A stretch of DNA of 34,248 bases, taken from assembly GCA_910586555.1 (NCBI GenBank), contig CAJUJY010000039.1, positions 1-34,248 of the forward strand, in the 5' to 3' direction. Shown piece after piece: positions 16,989 through 24,753 of this stretch (positions are counted from its first letter, which is position 1; every line of letters begins with the position of its first letter). This DNA is from an uncultured Lachnospiraceae bacterium (GTDB taxonomy: Bacteria > Bacillota > Clostridia > Lachnospirales > Lachnospiraceae). The position numbers and the translations under genes are program-made. The notes under the pieces are model-generated. The model worked only from the letters and a program-made list of their open reading frames with translations, was not told the DNA's origin and searched no databases.

Positions 16989-18602
16989 TTAATATTCCCA
17001 TACACCATCAACATAACTATAACTAGCTGTTACACACCTTTTTGCATCTTCTGTTTTTATTTTACTTAAAAAATTCTTTTTAACATAAGAAAAAGCGTAA
17101 GGTATATTATAACTTGTAATACATTCTGCTGCACAAATACAGTCCCGGAATTCAAATGTCTGGTTAAAGCGTTTTCTTAAATCAAACTGTATAACATCAA
17201 CCAGCCTGTCCTTTAATTTCTGCTTTGGAATTAGCAGTCCAAGTAATAAAAGGTATTGTTTATAAGAAATACCATCAGAAATTATTCCTCCGCCTGCTTC
17301 TTTATAATCTTTGCCTTTTCTTTTAAAAAAGCTATGTGATACAGAACATATTTCTTCATATTTCATTTTAAAATTAACAGGGCTTTTTACTAATGGTACA
17401 CTTTTGCCATCAAGAAGTGCTGTTACATCAATACATGCCTCTTCAAATGCAAGTATTGTAAGAATTAGCCACTGTATTCCTGTAACTAATGGCATAATTC
17501 CAGTAAATCCAACGATTGCCGTTGCTGTGGCCAGGCTTTTTGACTGGAAAGAAGAATTTGTACTTACATATGCCATGTTTAAAAGAGTACGTATAATAAG
17601 CAGGCGCCTGGCAATACTGGCAAGATTTTCTTTCTCTGTTTCCTTTCCTGCAACCAGATATTCAAGCCCGTAATGTACAGTATTAAACTCACTGTCAATA
17701 TATGATGATAAAACATTTTCTGCATAGTAAATATATTTAAGTTTATCTGCATTGCCTTTCTGCCCTGCCTGTCCTAAAAGCTTATCCTGGCTAAGATTAC
17801 TGCTTTCTTCCCCCTCAAGTAGTGATTTAAAGAATTTGGCAGCAGATGAATTATCATCCTCCTTTCCTTTATCATAGCTGCTTTTATCTGCTGCCTCTAT
17901 TTTTGCTTCACTAACTTTAGAAACATCACAGACAAGGGATAATAAACCATTATTAATAAGATTTTTCAATGCTTTAAGTGGATTGCCGCCTGCTGGATCT
18001 TTTTTTAATTCCTCATCCAGTTCTTCATCTGATGGCTTTTTATTCTCTTCACCACTGCTGCTATATTCACTTTCATTACTGTTATCTGTGTTATAAGCAC
18101 CATCTTCATACCTGGCGGCTTCATCTAACATCCCATCTATAGAAATATCTTCTTTTACATCTTTTTCTGTAAAATAGTCTTTTACATTTTCTATAGCAGA
18201 AACAGCAATATAATCTGATATCTGGCCTAAAAATACTTTATCTTCATCAAGTGTATAATAATCTCCTGTTTCACATGAAATATCCTTAAGCCTGTATAAA
18301 TCTGAATATGTTTTTAAGGTTTTTTCTGGCTTATATGCTAAATTTTTATTAACAGTTTCTTCTAATTCTGCCTCAAAATCTGATAACCCCATACCATTAT
18401 ATCCACCATATGCAAATAACCCATATTCATCATACAGTTCTTTATTATAATTGCCAAATACCATCTGTACCGCAGTATCAGAAGCCATTGAAACATAAGC
18501 TTCTGATGTAATGACCCTTACATTTTCTATAAATGCAGTAACCAGGGAAAGCATAATGGCAAAGATAAATGTTAGAAATATAGTTATACTTCCCTTTTTA
18601 AT
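16989..18602 (-). CDS. TadG-like (DUF5702-type) pilus assembly protein, probable AUU start
   Basis: About 537 residues. One N-terminal helix follows KKGSITIFLTFIF, exactly the start seen in DUF5702 proteins of Clostridia. The rest is a large, mostly extracytoplasmic domain with a Ser/Glu/Asp-rich, low-complexity stretch (roughly residues 160-260) and hydrophobic segments near 355-390. The first ATG in frame (18554) would cut the helix in half and drop the KKGSIT motif. Upstream, AAAGGAG (18616-18610) is followed 7 nt later by ATT (18602-18600), directly before the KKGSIT codons. So AUU is the most likely start. TadG proteins anchor the pilus machine in the envelope. Between the Flp and TadE-like genes. 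Confidence 0.8.
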   Translation of the reverse strand: MKKGSITIFLTFIFAIMLSLVTAFIENVRVITSEAYVSMASDTAVQMVFGNYNKELYDEYGLFAYGGYNGMGLSDFEAELEETVNKNLAYKPEKTLKTYSDLYRLKDISCETGDYYTLDEDKVFLGQISDYIAVSAIENVKDYFTEKDVKEDISIDGMLDEAARYEDGAYNTDNSNESEYSSSGEENKKPSDEELDEELKKDPAGGNPLKALKNLINNGLLSLVCDVSKVSEAKIEAADKSSYDKGKEDDNSSAAKFFKSLLEGEESSNLSQDKLLGQAGQKGNADKLKYIYYAENVLSSYIDSEFNTVHYGLEYLVAGKETEKENLASIARRLLIIRTLLNMAYVSTNSSFQSKSLATATAIVGFTGIMPLVTGIQWLILTILAFEEACIDVTALLDGKSVPLVKSPVNFKMKYEEICSVSHSFFKRKGKDYKEAGGGIISDGISYKQYLLLLGLLIPKQKLKDRLVDVIQFDLRKRFNQTFEFRDCICAAECITSYNIPYAFSYVKKNFLSKIKTEDAKRCVTASYSYVDGVWEY

Positions 18603-18616
18603 ATGCCTGCTCCTTT
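18600..18616 (-). promoter_or_regulatory. Ribosome binding site pointing to an ATT start codon
   Basis: On the minus strand AAAGGAG (18616-18610), spacer CAGGCAT, then ATT (18602-18600). The next codons encode KKGSIT, the conserved N-terminus. No ATG, GTG or TTG occurs in frame between this site and the start of the helix. Confidence 0.6.
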
Positions 18617-18659
18617 CCTATGTATTATAAAAACCATATAAATTATAAATATATAAATA

Positions 18660-18851
18660 TTATTTTATCTTCATATCTGTATTTATTTTTCCTGTACCAT
18701 TGCTTATGCTTGAAAAAGCCTTCTCTACTATATCTTTAAGCTTGTCCCTGAAAATAACAATAAGCATAACAAGGATAACAAGTATAAGTATTATTTCAAT
18801 AACACCAACCCCATCCTCCTCATACCAGAACTCTTTTAACCATTTACCCAA
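18660..18851 (-). CDS. flp: Flp-type (type IVb) major pilin
   Basis: A 63-residue prepilin. The leader (1-14) ends in YEEDG. Cleavage after Gly14 gives VGVIEIILILVILVML, with Glu at mature position 5 as in type IV pilins. A hydrophobic helix (15-34) and a short polar tail follow. It is the structural subunit of the Tad/Flp pilus and is expected to be cut by an adjacent A24 peptidase. The chosen start is TTG, eight bases after AAAGGAG. The codon before it is ATT, five bases after that site, and cannot be excluded. It lies 15 nt after TadC. Confidence 0.9.
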   Translation of the reverse strand: MGKWLKEFWYEEDGVGVIEIILILVILVMLIVIFRDKLKDIVEKAFSSISNGTGKINTDMKIK

Positions 18852-18866
18852 AATAACATCTCCTTT

Positions 18867-20354
18867 CTACATATTCTGGAAAGCAGCATATATTATTATT
18901 GCAAATACTTCTGCCATCATAATAATCATTGGCATTAACATTTTTGTACTTGCCTGCTCTCCAAGTATTTTAGCATTTTCACGCCTCTCTTTTAATGTAT
19001 CAGCAGCTTCATATTCAAGCACTTTTAAAAGATCTGCGGAACCTTTTTTTAAATTTTGCACAAGTAATGTACTAAACTTAATGTATTTTAAAAGCCCTGT
19101 CCTTTTTCCAAAAAGTTCATACACCCCTGCTTCATTCATTCCATTTTCAAGCTGCCTTTCTGCTAGCAGCATTTCTTCATACAGATAACGCTTCCTGCCT
19201 CCGTCCTGTAATTTCTTTTTATATTCTGATGCCATTCTCTGCCATGCACCTTTACAGTTAAGGCCTGCTCCAATTAACAGTACAAATTTTTCAACAAATC
19301 CAGGATAATCAATACGAAGCTCCTGCTCTCTTTGCTTTAACTTTTCCTTTATCCTGCTGTCTATAACTATTGGTACAAATATAATTATAATTATGCCTAA
19401 TAACAAAACATACATAATATAATTATTTTCTGGAACTTTATATAACACTTTCTGCCCGTTTGTTTCTGATGGCAGTTGTAAAAATTTCCTAGTTGCGGTT
19501 AAATCTGATAATTCCATAAACATTTCATTCCATTTATCCCAGAGTATCTCTGTTTTACTTTTATTTACAGGCAGTACCGTAAATTCAAGAGGCATATCTT
19601 TACTATTGCCATAATATGAAAATACTGCTGTTATCTGTACTGCCAAAGGCTCTGTTACCTGTGAACGTTCAAGCGTACCATCACTAGAAACTATATTATC
19701 TGTATCACATTCCCATGATATCTCTATTGCATTATCTGGTATATAAGAAACAAGGTTTAAACTTTTACTTACTTTTTCTGGTGACTGGTTCTCACCAAGG
19801 TAATTCTCCCTTACATAATCCATAGCCTCTTTTAATTTAACCACAAATTCCTCATCACTATATTTTCTGGCAGGTACGTTTACTGGCAGCTTTTGTTCTT
19901 CACCACCGATAAAAACACCAATTTCTTTTTCTTTATCTGTTCCGCCAGGTATATCCCTTTCTATAAAATATCCATCCTTTATTATGCTTTCTTTACTTGG
20001 CGTTATTATAAATACCATAAGGAACAGAATTGTACAAAATACTGCAATAATAATAATAGAAAATATATTACAGAAATAAAATTTTTCTGCATTAGCGCCA
20101 TCAAGCCTAGTATAAATTTTTCTAATGTCTTCAGACTTGCCTGCCCCTGCCAGTATATGCAGTTTATTTTTGCAAAAACTATATATGCTGTATGAAGCAG
20201 GATAAAGCCTTTTTATAAACCCGTATTCTTCCTGTACTGGTATATCTTTAATATCATTTTCATATTTTCTAAACTGTACCCATACAAATGCTGCAATTAA
20301 TAAAAGCAGGATAACACAACAAAAAACTGCAATTATTTTAAACAAATATGTCAC
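18867..20354 (-). CDS. tadC: TadC-like inner-membrane platform protein with extracytoplasmic Ig-like insertion
   Basis: A 495-residue protein of the type II secretion F family, a membrane platform for pilus assembly. The N-terminal helix is at 3-25. A second hydrophobic segment (about 95-118) is followed by about 200 residues outside the membrane, then a helix at about 325-346. The cytoplasmic T2SF region (about 350-480) contains DYPGFVEKFVLLIGAGLN, and a last helix follows. Usual TadC proteins have about 300 residues. The extra part ends in IEISWECDTDNIVSSDGTL and VQITAVFSYYG..FTVLPV, the pattern of atrophied bacterial Ig domains. It overlaps the tadB end by 17 nt. GTG 20354 is the outer start. 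A TTG three codons later has AGGTGA five bases upstream and may be the true one. Confidence 0.88.
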   Translation of the reverse strand: MTYLFKIIAVFCCVILLLLIAAFVWVQFRKYENDIKDIPVQEEYGFIKRLYPASYSIYSFCKNKLHILAGAGKSEDIRKIYTRLDGANAEKFYFCNIFSIIIIAVFCTILFLMVFIITPSKESIIKDGYFIERDIPGGTDKEKEIGVFIGGEEQKLPVNVPARKYSDEEFVVKLKEAMDYVRENYLGENQSPEKVSKSLNLVSYIPDNAIEISWECDTDNIVSSDGTLERSQVTEPLAVQITAVFSYYGNSKDMPLEFTVLPVNKSKTEILWDKWNEMFMELSDLTATRKFLQLPSETNGQKVLYKVPENNYIMYVLLLGIIIIIFVPIVIDSRIKEKLKQREQELRIDYPGFVEKFVLLIGAGLNCKGAWQRMASEYKKKLQDGGRKRYLYEEMLLAERQLENGMNEAGVYELFGKRTGLLKYIKFSTLLVQNLKKGSADLLKVLEYEAADTLKERRENAKILGEQASTKMLMPMIIMMAEVFAIIIYAAFQNM

Positions 20355-21078
20355 CTATCCTTTCGCTCCATTTAAATGCTACAATATAAAATATAAGAAG
20401 CACAGTCATTACAGGCCTGCCTTTTAATGTATAAAGGCTGTCAAGGAATCCTGGTGAACTGGCCCAGAAATATATTATTATTGCAAGTGGTATAACTGAC
20501 ATAATTTTTCCTTCCATTTTTTTGCCCGCGGTCATTGTCCTTATTTCACGGCTTGTTTCTATTTTGCTGCTGATTTTGTTTGCGGTTGACCTTGCCACTT
20601 CAATAAGGTTGCCACCTGTACGTTTTGCGGTCTGGAATACCTCTGCAAAGTTACTGATATCCTCTACCTGGCAATACTGGGCAAATTCCCTAAGTACAAT
20701 TTCAAGCGGCTGGTTAAGCATAATCTTTGAATTTATTTTATCAAGTTCCTTTGCCATTATGGAATTACTGCCATATAAAAGCAGTAAATCTGCCCTGGCC
20801 TCTTTAAAAGAGTTTTCAACAGAATAACCAGCATTTAATGCAGAAGAAACCGCTGTCATAACTTCCCGGAACTCTAAATTCATCTGCCACCGCCATTCTT
20901 CAAGACATTTCTTTTTATAGAATTTTATATTAACAATTCCATAGATTAATGCTAAAACTAGTGATAAAATAACTGACCTGTAAAATAAAAACAACAATAT
21001 AAATGCTTTGAAAAATCCTAAAGAAAATGCTTTTAAGAATTTTTTATTTTTTTTAATCCTGTTTTCTGGCCTTTTCAA
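20338..21078 (-). CDS. tadB: TadB-like inner-membrane platform protein
   Basis: A 246-residue T2SF-family protein, partner of TadC in the pilus platform. Helices lie at about 24-52 near the N-terminus and about 193-243 at the C-terminus. The cytoplasmic domain between them has FREVMTAVSSALNAGYSVENSF and FAEVFQTAKRTGGNLIEV, conserved in TadB/GspF. The start is TTG 21078, with AAGGAG five bases upstream. No ATG is nearby. It begins 9 nt after the tadA stop and overlaps tadC. Confidence 0.92.
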   Translation of the reverse strand: MKRPENRIKKNKKFLKAFSLGFFKAFILLFLFYRSVILSLVLALIYGIVNIKFYKKKCLEEWRWQMNLEFREVMTAVSSALNAGYSVENSFKEARADLLLLYGSNSIMAKELDKINSKIMLNQPLEIVLREFAQYCQVEDISNFAEVFQTAKRTGGNLIEVARSTANKISSKIETSREIRTMTAGKKMEGKIMSVIPLAIIIYFWASSPGFLDSLYTLKGRPVMTVLLIFYIVAFKWSERIGDIFV

Positions 21079-21087
21079 AATAACTCC

Positions 21088-22299
21088 TTATAATTTAAGT
21101 TTGTTTAACAGGCCTGCATATGCAAGTTTACCTGTATTTAAAAGTCTGTTTCCTGTAGCACAAAGTTCTCCTTTTATCTTTCCATTGGAATCTGTACTTT
21201 TTTCAATAAATTTGTATATTGGCTGTACTGTTATTTCACCATCTTTTACACCTGTTACTTCTGCAATTTCAAGCACTTTCCTTGATTTATCCCTTAACCT
21301 GCCAAGCTGTACTACTATATCTATTGCAGATGCTATCTGGTTTCTTATTGCTTCTAACGGAAGCCCTGCTGCTCCCTGCATCACCATTGTTTCAAGCCTG
21401 CTTAACATATCCTTTGTGGAGTTTGCATGACCCGTTGAAAGCGAACCATCATGGCCTGTATTCATGGCCTGTAACATATCAAGTGCTTCCCCTCCACGCA
21501 CCTCTCCCACTACAATACGTTCTGGCCGCATCCTCAATGCTGACTTTAACAAATCACGTATTGTAACTGCATTTTTTCCTTCAACATTAGCATTCCTTAC
21601 TTCAAGCTTTACAAGGTTGGGGACACCCCTTATTTGTAATTCTGCTGAATCTTCAATCGTGATTATCCTTTCATCAGACGGGATATAATTAGACAGCACA
21701 TTAAGAAATGTAGTTTTGCCACTGCCTGTACCACCACTTATAAAAATATTGTACTTTGCAACAACAAGAATATTAAGAAAATTTGCAACCTCTTCACTTA
21801 CAGAACCTATGTTTATTAATTTATCCATGGTCATAGGTGTTTTAGGGAATTTTCTTATTGTTATAACAGGCCCGTTTAATGAAACAGGAGGCAGTACTAT
21901 ATTAACCCTTGAACCATCAAGAAGCCTTACATCAACAATAGGGTTTGACTCATTTACCATTCTGTTTACCTTGGCAACAATCTGCTGCACTACGTCTTCA
22001 AGCTTTTGCATACTTGTAAAATGTCCAGGATATTTTGTTATCTTGCCATCTTTTTCAACAAATATATTTTCAGGCCCGTTTACCATAATTTCAGTAATAT
22101 CAGGATTATCTACAATATCCTGTAATACATCAAGCCCTTTTATTGAATTATAAACACTCTTTACAAGATAGTGTTTTTCTTCTGCTGTAATATAAACTGC
22201 CATGCCTTCTTTAAGAACACTTTCTTCTACAGCTTCATATACTTCATCACCAGAACTATAATTTTCCTGTGATATGCTTCTTATTAACTGTTCTTGCAA
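21088..22299 (-). CDS. tadA: TadA/CpaF secretion ATPase
   Basis: A hexameric ATPase of the type II/IV secretion family that powers Flp pilus assembly. It has 403 residues from TTG 22299. Walker A is GGTGSGKTT (189-197), the Asp box is TIEDSAEL (214-221), Walker B is RIVVGEVRG (261-269), and the His box follows in STGHANS. The N-terminal domain (about 1-145) is typical of CpaF. TTG 22299 has no ribosome site. The open frame continues upstream with INELDKIKKK, a helix that suits the family, reaching two ATT codons (22329 and 22335) just after the tadZ stop. So the true start may be an AUU giving about 413-415 residues. Confidence 0.94.
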   Translation of the reverse strand: MQEQLIRSISQENYSSGDEVYEAVEESVLKEGMAVYITAEEKHYLVKSVYNSIKGLDVLQDIVDNPDITEIMVNGPENIFVEKDGKITKYPGHFTSMQKLEDVVQQIVAKVNRMVNESNPIVDVRLLDGSRVNIVLPPVSLNGPVITIRKFPKTPMTMDKLINIGSVSEEVANFLNILVVAKYNIFISGGTGSGKTTFLNVLSNYIPSDERIITIEDSAELQIRGVPNLVKLEVRNANVEGKNAVTIRDLLKSALRMRPERIVVGEVRGGEALDMLQAMNTGHDGSLSTGHANSTKDMLSRLETMVMQGAAGLPLEAIRNQIASAIDIVVQLGRLRDKSRKVLEIAEVTGVKDGEITVQPIYKFIEKSTDSNGKIKGELCATGNRLLNTGKLAYAGLLNKLKL

Positions 22300-22330
22300 T
22301 TTCTTTTTTATTTTATCCAGTTCATTAATA

Positions 22331-23272
22331 TTAATTAGATACCTGCCTTCCCTTCATTACCACATATTTAATATTATGCAACGTTTTATCCATTCCATTG
22401 CGGACAAGAAGCCTTTCAAAAGAATGTTGCTTATTTTCCTGTATAGTTCCAGATGCTTTAGGTAAAATTAATACATCGCTTATTTCAAAAAGTTTTAATA
22501 ATGCTTCATTTATGCAGCCTGTATCAAAAACAACTTTATCATACATCATACTGCTTGTAACAATATCTGCAAAACATTCAATATCATCTGCGGAAATACT
22601 GTATAAATCCCTGTAATCTTCAACTGGCAGTATATAACTATATCCGTCATTATGATGTTTTATTATTGACTCCATTTTAAATGCAAGTTTATCTTTTTTA
22701 TGTTTTATATAATATACAGCTTCTGACATTCCACATATATAACCTTGTCTTTCTGCATTACTTTCAAATTCTGCAAAACTGTCGAATGCTTCAAGATTAA
22801 TATAAAGTACATTATTACTGGCTGCCATGCCTGCACAAAGGCTTTTTGAATATGTACTGGTTCCTGCACCACCATATGGCGAAAATACAGTAATTAATTC
22901 CGCCTGCTTAGAAGCGCATATTGAGGCTATGCCTGGAATATTATCATCATCTGCTGCTTTTGCAAATATTTCTTTTAATATGCGCCCTGCAGACTGGTAT
23001 TTAAATATAACAGGACAGGCTGTCTGCCCTGTATATCCCCCGTCTGACAGAATTATTATTTTCTTAATGTTAGAAAGTTCCAGTGCCCCGCCCGACATAC
23101 TTTCATCAACAAGAAGTATATCTATCTTTCCTTTTTTAACATATTCCCTGGTATTATCCACACTTGTAAATATTATAAAATCTGCCAGCATGTTTTTATG
23201 ATGGCTTATATAATCCGAAAACCTGTTAGAATACATTTTATCTGCTAAAACAGCAAGCAACATTCTTTTCAA
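22331..23272 (-). CDS. tadZ: TadZ/CpaE-like protein with altered Walker A
   Basis: A 313-residue protein: receiver-like N-terminal domain (about 1-120, no clear phospho-Asp pocket) and MinD/ParA-like C-terminal domain (about 130-313). TadZ/CpaE proteins localise the pilus machine at the pole. The nucleotide loop reads FSPYGGAGTSTYSKS (about 149-163). The standard GGxGKT lysine is replaced by Thr and the usual signature Lys position is Tyr, so ATP binding may be weak or altered. Later landmarks VVFDTGC and VLILPKA fit the deviant Walker B and following strand. Starts at TTG 23272, eight bases after GGAGG. ATG 23263 is the alternative but is too far from that site. Second gene of the operon. 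Confidence 0.82.
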   Translation of the reverse strand: MKRMLLAVLADKMYSNRFSDYISHHKNMLADFIIFTSVDNTREYVKKGKIDILLVDESMSGGALELSNIKKIIILSDGGYTGQTACPVIFKYQSAGRILKEIFAKAADDDNIPGIASICASKQAELITVFSPYGGAGTSTYSKSLCAGMAASNNVLYINLEAFDSFAEFESNAERQGYICGMSEAVYYIKHKKDKLAFKMESIIKHHNDGYSYILPVEDYRDLYSISADDIECFADIVTSSMMYDKVVFDTGCINEALLKLFEISDVLILPKASGTIQENKQHSFERLLVRNGMDKTLHNIKYVVMKGRQVSN

Positions 23273-23290
23273 TTTTTAATCCTCCTTCCT

Positions 23291-23788
23291 TTAAAAAAAT
23301 AGCGTAATAAAATATGCTGCTGCTATTATAGGCGCAAGACGTATTGTAAATTGGCTGCTACAGCGTTCTTTACAGTAATACCTGCCATCTTCTGCCTTTG
23401 CATGTAAAATATAATAAATAAAAGCCCTTATCCTTGATATTAATGCCCTTTTTTTAATTAATTTTACAAATGAGGCTGTGCCCGCAATAACTAAAAACAG
23501 CACCACTGCTTTAGCCAGGAAAGAAAGCCCATGTATCCCTCCTATAACAGATAAGAGCTTAATATCACCAGCTCCAATTCCTCCTGTTATAAAAAGTGGA
23601 AATCCAGTTATAATTGTAATTATTATGCAAAATATAGTATATGCTGTTCCATAAAACCCATTTGTAAAAGTATTAATAAATATACCTGCAAGCCAGCCTG
23701 TAACAATAATAGAATTCCTGATTTTACAATCCCATAAATCACCTGCTACTGCATATACCAATATATTTAACATAATAAACTCTTTCAT
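23291..23788 (-). CDS. tadV: Prepilin peptidase (TadV/CpaA type, A24 family)
   Basis: A 165-residue membrane aspartyl protease that cleaves Flp and TadE-like prepilins. Asp17 in AGDLWDCKI (D..KIRN form) and Asp74 in the GxGD motif GGIGAGD are the catalytic pair. Helices fill the N-terminal 100 residues. A basic, Cys-containing loop (about 110-145) precedes the last helix. I chose ATG 23788, eight bases after GGAGG. ATG 23794 is too close to that site. First gene of the tad operon, directly behind its promoter. Confidence 0.9.
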   Translation of the reverse strand: MKEFIMLNILVYAVAGDLWDCKIRNSIIVTGWLAGIFINTFTNGFYGTAYTIFCIIITIITGFPLFITGGIGAGDIKLLSVIGGIHGLSFLAKAVVLFLVIAGTASFVKLIKKRALISRIRAFIYYILHAKAEDGRYYCKERCSSQFTIRLAPIIAAAYFITLFF

Positions 23789-23820
23789 GGCCATTGCCTC
23801 CCCTGCTAAAGTGTGGGGAT

Positions 23821-23849
23821 ACTATAACACTATATTCTGCTTTTGTCAA
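23821..23849 (-). promoter_or_regulatory. Main promoter of the tad operon
   Basis: On the minus strand TTGACA (23849-23844), 17 bp spacer, TATAGT (23826-23821): nearly consensus sigma-A. The expected start is about 23814. TCCCC (23819-23815) and GGGGA (near 23799-23803) flank that start as an inverted repeat and could be an operator. No other strong promoter is evident inside the operon. Confidence 0.8.
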
Positions 23850-23886
23850 ACATTAGTAATTTTATATATTTTTAACAATGTTTTTA

Positions 23887-24156
23887 TTACATTATTGTTA
23901 AAACCCACTGGAAAACATATAAAAAACATACCCCGCTTATTCCAAGAAATGCTGAAACTAAAAGGCTTGTTTCATTAATATTTACATGGAAACCCCTTCC
24001 AGATATAAATACCAGGTAATTACATATGCTAATAAATATAATGCCTGAAAGCACCCTTAACAACATATTGGCAACCAGGTTATAAGGGTTAAACTTAAAT
24101 ACTTTAGATGCCATGAAAAAAAATAATAAAAATACCACTATGTACACTACATTCAT
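23887..24156 (-). CDS. bofA: BofA-like inhibitor of pro-sigma-K processing
   Basis: An 89-residue membrane protein with three hydrophobic segments (about 1-15, 30-50 and 63-86). The C-terminal FHVNINETSLLVSAFLGISGVCFL matches the BofA signature (I-N-x-T-x-L-V-x-x-x-LG-I-x-GV). In Bacillus BofA holds the SpoIVFB protease inactive until the forespore signals. The ATG has GGTGG nine bases upstream. In Bacillus recR, yaaL and bofA are adjacent in one direction. Here yaaL is divergent. The nearby SpoIIQ-like protein also fits a spore former. Confidence 0.85.
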   Translation of the reverse strand: MNVVYIVVFLLFFFMASKVFKFNPYNLVANMLLRVLSGIIFISICNYLVFISGRGFHVNINETSLLVSAFLGISGVCFLYVFQWVLTIM

Positions 24157-24344
24157 TCTGTTTTACCACCTTCCACCATGCTGTTTAAATCCAGCCCGCT
24201 AATGTTTATAGCATGTCTGCCTACTATATTTCTATTAAGCATGTCTTTAAAAAATTCATTCATATCTGCATAATTCTTCCAACGCTGTCTATAATTATAT
24301 ATAAGAACCCTTTTAATTTTATTATTTTGTTTGGAAGGACAACT

Positions 24345-24593
24345 ATGAATTTTTTAAAGACAAAGAAAAGAAACCCTCCTAAAAAAGAGGATTTCTTAAA
24401 AAAAGCTTTGCTTGAAGCCCAGAAAAGCTTTGAAGATGCATATAAAGGGCTGCAAAATGTAAATGACCCTGACCTTATAGACAGTTATATATATGCAATA
24501 AATGCTGCTACACTGCGGTATAAAGTTCTTCTTCATGAAGTCAAAATGGCCAGCAATGATGCCGGACATGCAAGCCACAGAAAGGAAGCATAA
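24345..24593 (+). CDS. yaaL: YaaL-like protein (DUF2508)
   Basis: An 82-residue cytosolic protein, mostly helical: a basic start (MNFLKTKKRNPPKKEDF), then LLEAQKSFEDAYKGLQNVNDPDLIDSYIY in separate segments and a Tyr-containing helix, as in DUF2508/YaaL. Function unknown. The start at 24345 has GGAAGGA five bases upstream. The open frame begins earlier but has no ribosome site there. Divergent from bofA, with about 190 nt between them, where TATAAT (24290-24295) may be its -10 box. Its stop is 1 nt from the end of the subtilase fragment on the other strand. Confidence 0.8.
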   Translation: MNFLKTKKRNPPKKEDFLKKALLEAQKSFEDAYKGLQNVNDPDLIDSYIYAINAATLRYKVLLHEVKMASNDAGHASHRKEA

Positions 24594-24594
24594 C

Positions 24595-24753
24595 TTAATA
24601 CCCCCGCAGACTCTCAAATACATCATATATATTTAGCTTCCCATTGCCCCATAATCTGTCAGGCTCTGTAATATTACCAGGATCTGCACCACTTATAAAA
24701 TATTTCTGTACACTTACCGTATCCATTGTAATATCATTACCACGTAAAACACC
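24595..24753 (-). pseudogene. 3' fragment of a subtilase (S8 peptidase) gene
   Basis: The minus strand reads, from 24753 to a TAA at 24595, about 52 codons: GVLRGNDITMDTVSVQKYF, ISGADPGNITEPDRLWG and NGKLNIYDVFESLRGY. This matches the end of the large S8 peptidases common in Clostridia (QWGIV.GN ... YLI.GA.R ... YP.R.WG.G.L..Y..F). The catalytic domains are absent. At the left edge the frame meets TAG exactly where the family has Trp before Gly-Val. No upstream part is found in the window, so the gene is cut at about 24754, where the accessory region starts. Confidence 0.7.

Noticed and set aside
23799..23819. TCCCC/GGGGA repeat as an RNA hairpin hiding the tadV ribosome site
   Set aside because: The predicted transcription start (about 23814) leaves most of the upstream arm out of the message. 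Kept only as a possible operator.
24396..24626. Minus-strand 76-codon frame opposite yaaL
   Set aside because: Shadow of the DUF2508 coding sequence with no ribosome site. The real minus-strand signal here is the subtilase fragment in another frame.
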